From: an uncultured Ruminococcus sp. | Lineage (GTDB): Bacteria; Bacillota; Clostridia; Oscillospirales; Acutalibacteraceae | Direction of reading: 5' to 3' | Length of the DNA stretch: 6,126 bases | Assembly: GCA_902767175.1 (NCBI GenBank) | Contig: CACXGH010000148.1 | Coordinates: 1 to 6,126 of the forward strand | Shown: positions 4,489-6,126 of the stretch, piece after piece | Layout: every line of letters begins with the position of its first letter | Position numbering within the stretch: position 1 is the first letter of the stretch | Made by a program: the position numbers and the translations under genes | The notes under the pieces: generated by a model | What the model saw: the letters and a program-made list of their open reading frames with translations, nothing else | Told to the model about the DNA's origin: nothing | Database searches by the model: none

Positions 4489-6126
4489 TTATTTTACCTT
4501 CCAAAGCTCTGTAGCATACTGGAGGATAGTACGGTCACTTGAGAACTGACCGGAATTAGCTGTGTTCATGAGACACTTTCTTGCAAATGCTCTTCTGTCC
4601 TTATAATCGTTGTTGACCTGAATCTTGGTCTCGATATACTCGGGCAGGTCTCTGAGTATGAAGTAGTGGTCAGCCTGATGCCAGCTTGCACCCTCAAGCA
4701 GAGAATCATGCAGCTCCTTGAATGAACCTTCGCCTGTCTTGCCGCCGTCTGAGAAACGACCGTCGATAAGTGTATCTATAACTCTCTTGATCTCAGGGTT
4801 AGACTCATAGATCTTCTTAGGATCATAGCTGTCCTTGATCTCGTTGATCTCTTCAACTCTTGCACCAAAGATGTACTCGTTCTCGATGCCTGCCTGCTGA
4901 GCGATCTCTATGTTTGCACCGTCCCATGTACCTATAGTAACAGCACCGTTGATCATGAACTTCATGTTACTTGTACCGGAAGCCTCTGTACCTGCGGTTG
5001 AGATCTGCTCATGGATATCGGCAGCAGGAATGATCTTCTCAGCATAGGAAACATTGTAGTTGGATACGAATACAACCTTCATTCTGTTGTTGACCTCGGG
5101 ATCGTTGTTGATGAGGTTAGCGATCTCGTTTATAAACTTGATGATAGCCTTAGCTCTTGCATAACCGGGAGCAGCCTTTGCACCGAAGATGAATGCTGTC
5201 GGGGTGAAGTTCGGGAGCTTGCCTTCCTTCAGACGGAAGTAGATAGCCATGATAGAGAATGCATTCATGAGCTGTCTCTTATACTCATGCAGACGCTTTA
5301 CCTGGATATCGAAGAAGAAATCAGGATCGATCCAGAGACCCTCATGCTTCTGGATGAACTCGGAAAGCTCCTTCTTCTTCTGATACTTGATACCGCTGAA
5401 CTTGTCGATATTCTCCTGAGTGAGGTGCTTTTCAAGCTTCTTGAGCTCGTCAAGGTTGCGCAGCCACTTGTTGCCGATGAGGTCAGTAATGAACTCGGAA
5501 AGCTCGGGGTTGCAAAGACCGAGCCAGCGGCGCTGTGTAACACCGTTTGTCTTGTTCTGGAAACGCTCCGGATAAAGTGCATACCACTCTTTGAGTGTAT
5601 CAGCCTTGAGTATCTCTGTATGGATAGCAGCAACGCCGTTTACATATGTGGAGATATAAGTAGCCATTCTTGCCATATGTACGCGGTGACCGTCTACGAT
5701 CTGCATATTTTCGATATCTTCCTTAGCGACCTTCTTTTCCTTCAGCTCAGCCATAAGCTTGTCGTTGATCTTTACGATGATATCGTAAACATCCGGAATT
5801 ACGCTCTTCATGAGCTTGATATCCCACTTTTCAAGAGCTTCCTGCATTACGGTGTGGTTAGTGTAGGAGAAGGTCTTGCGTGCAACGTCAAGTGCCCAGT
5901 CGAAGTCGCAGCCTTCGTTTGTAAGAAGTCTTACGAACTCAGGGATAGAAATTGTCGGGTGTGTATCATTGAGCTGGATAGCTGTCTCATCAGCGAAGTG
6001 TGACAGATCAGTTCCGTATTTTGATTTATATCTCTTGAGGATATCCTGGAGAGATGCGGATGAGAAGAAGTACTGCTGCTTGAGTCTGAGTACCTTTCCT
6101 TCATAGCTGTTATCGTTCGGATAAAG
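4489..6126 (-). CDS. glgP: Glycogen/starch/maltodextrin phosphorylase, C-terminal part (5' end outside window)
   Basis: This PLP-dependent family GT35 enzyme releases glucose-1-phosphate from the non-reducing ends of alpha-1,4-glucans in the cytoplasm. The frame is open from the window edge (6126) to TAA at 4489-4491, giving 545 residues. The family is usually about 800 residues, so roughly the first third is missing to the right. In order it shows LYPNDNSYEGK and LRLKQQYFFSSASLQDIL at the edge, NDTHPTISIPE, YTNHTVMQEALEKW, RRWL, KRLHEYKRQLMN, SNYNVSYAEKIIPAADIHEQ, and the PLP signature EASGTSNMKFMIN with the Schiff-base lysine encoded at 4960-4962, then GTWDGANIEI. An ATG at 5847 opens a shorter frame, but it lies inside the conserved TNHTVMQEALEKW motif and is not the start. 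A strong terminator follows at 4434-4459. The gene is convergent with the plus-strand operon and probably independent of it. Confidence 0.96.
   Translation of the reverse strand, partial: LYPNDNSYEGKVLRLKQQYFFSSASLQDILKRYKSKYGTDLSHFADETAIQLNDTHPTISIPEFVRLLTNEGCDFDWALDVARKTFSYTNHTVMQEALEKWDIKLMKSVIPDVYDIIVKINDKLMAELKEKKVAKEDIENMQIVDGHRVHMARMATYISTYVNGVAAIHTEILKADTLKEWYALYPERFQNKTNGVTQRRWLGLCNPELSEFITDLIGNKWLRNLDELKKLEKHLTQENIDKFSGIKYQKKKELSEFIQKHEGLWIDPDFFFDIQVKRLHEYKRQLMNAFSIMAIYFRLKEGKLPNFTPTAFIFGAKAAPGYARAKAIIKFINEIANLINNDPEVNNRMKVVFVSNYNVSYAEKIIPAADIHEQISTAGTEASGTSNMKFMINGAVTIGTWDGANIEIAQQAGIENEYIFGARVEEINEIKDSYDPKKIYESNPEIKRVIDTLIDGRFSDGGKTGEGSFKELHDSLLEGASWHQADHYFILRDLPEYIETKIQVNNDYKDRRAFARKCLMNTANSGQFSSDRTILQYATELWKVK

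Noticed and set aside
5011..6003. Plus-strand open frame of 330 codons opposite the phosphorylase
   Set aside because: It is entirely antisense to a well conserved phosphorylase whose motifs are continuous; it is a codon-bias shadow.

Overview
The window looks like a chromosomal segment of a gut Clostridia bacterium, most likely Ruminococcus or a close relative. This is inferred from near-consensus sigma-A promoters, strong AAAGGAGG-type ribosome sites, TTG starts, a secreted ricin-lectin/amidase protein, a family GT35 phosphorylase, and a GC-rich hairpin-laden intergenic element of a kind I associate with this group. No rRNA, tRNA, CRISPR array, integrase or transposase gene was seen.

Layout. 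Positions 1-80 hold a GC-rich stretch of compact hairpins. A minus-strand gene (82-1032) encodes an unrecognised membrane protein with a four-cysteine, zinc-ribbon-like motif; it has a near-consensus promoter at 1068-1096. Positions 1100-1455 are a second GC-rich element with several hairpins and a split direct repeat; it is noncoding as far as I can tell. Positions 1456-1899 are AT-rich. They hold a 21-codon small ORF with an ideal ribosome site and two candidate promoters, the second with a perfect 12-bp palindrome in its -35/-10 spacer.

Positions 1900-4255 form a plus-strand cluster that is probably one operon. First is a secreted protein made of a signal peptide, a ricin-type beta-trefoil and an Amidase_6-like domain. 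As written it is split by a one-base reading-frame break in an A run at 2043-2047. Two tandem paralogous exported helical proteins of unknown function follow (3056-3619 and 3683-4255). Their first 88 bp, ribosome site and export signal included, are nearly identical, while the mature parts have diverged. The cluster appears to build an extracytoplasmic module: a carbohydrate-binding hydrolase plus two small envelope proteins.

Positions 4256-4488 are a convergent intergenic region with two strong terminator-like hairpins. The rest (4489-6126, minus strand) is the C-terminal two thirds of glycogen/maltodextrin phosphorylase, whose start lies beyond the right edge. It is an ordinary housekeeping gene and probably unrelated to the cluster.

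The points most worth a second look are the frame break, the operator-like palindrome, the duplicated exported proteins with a homogenised 5' block, and the hairpin-rich elements on both sides of the membrane-protein gene.
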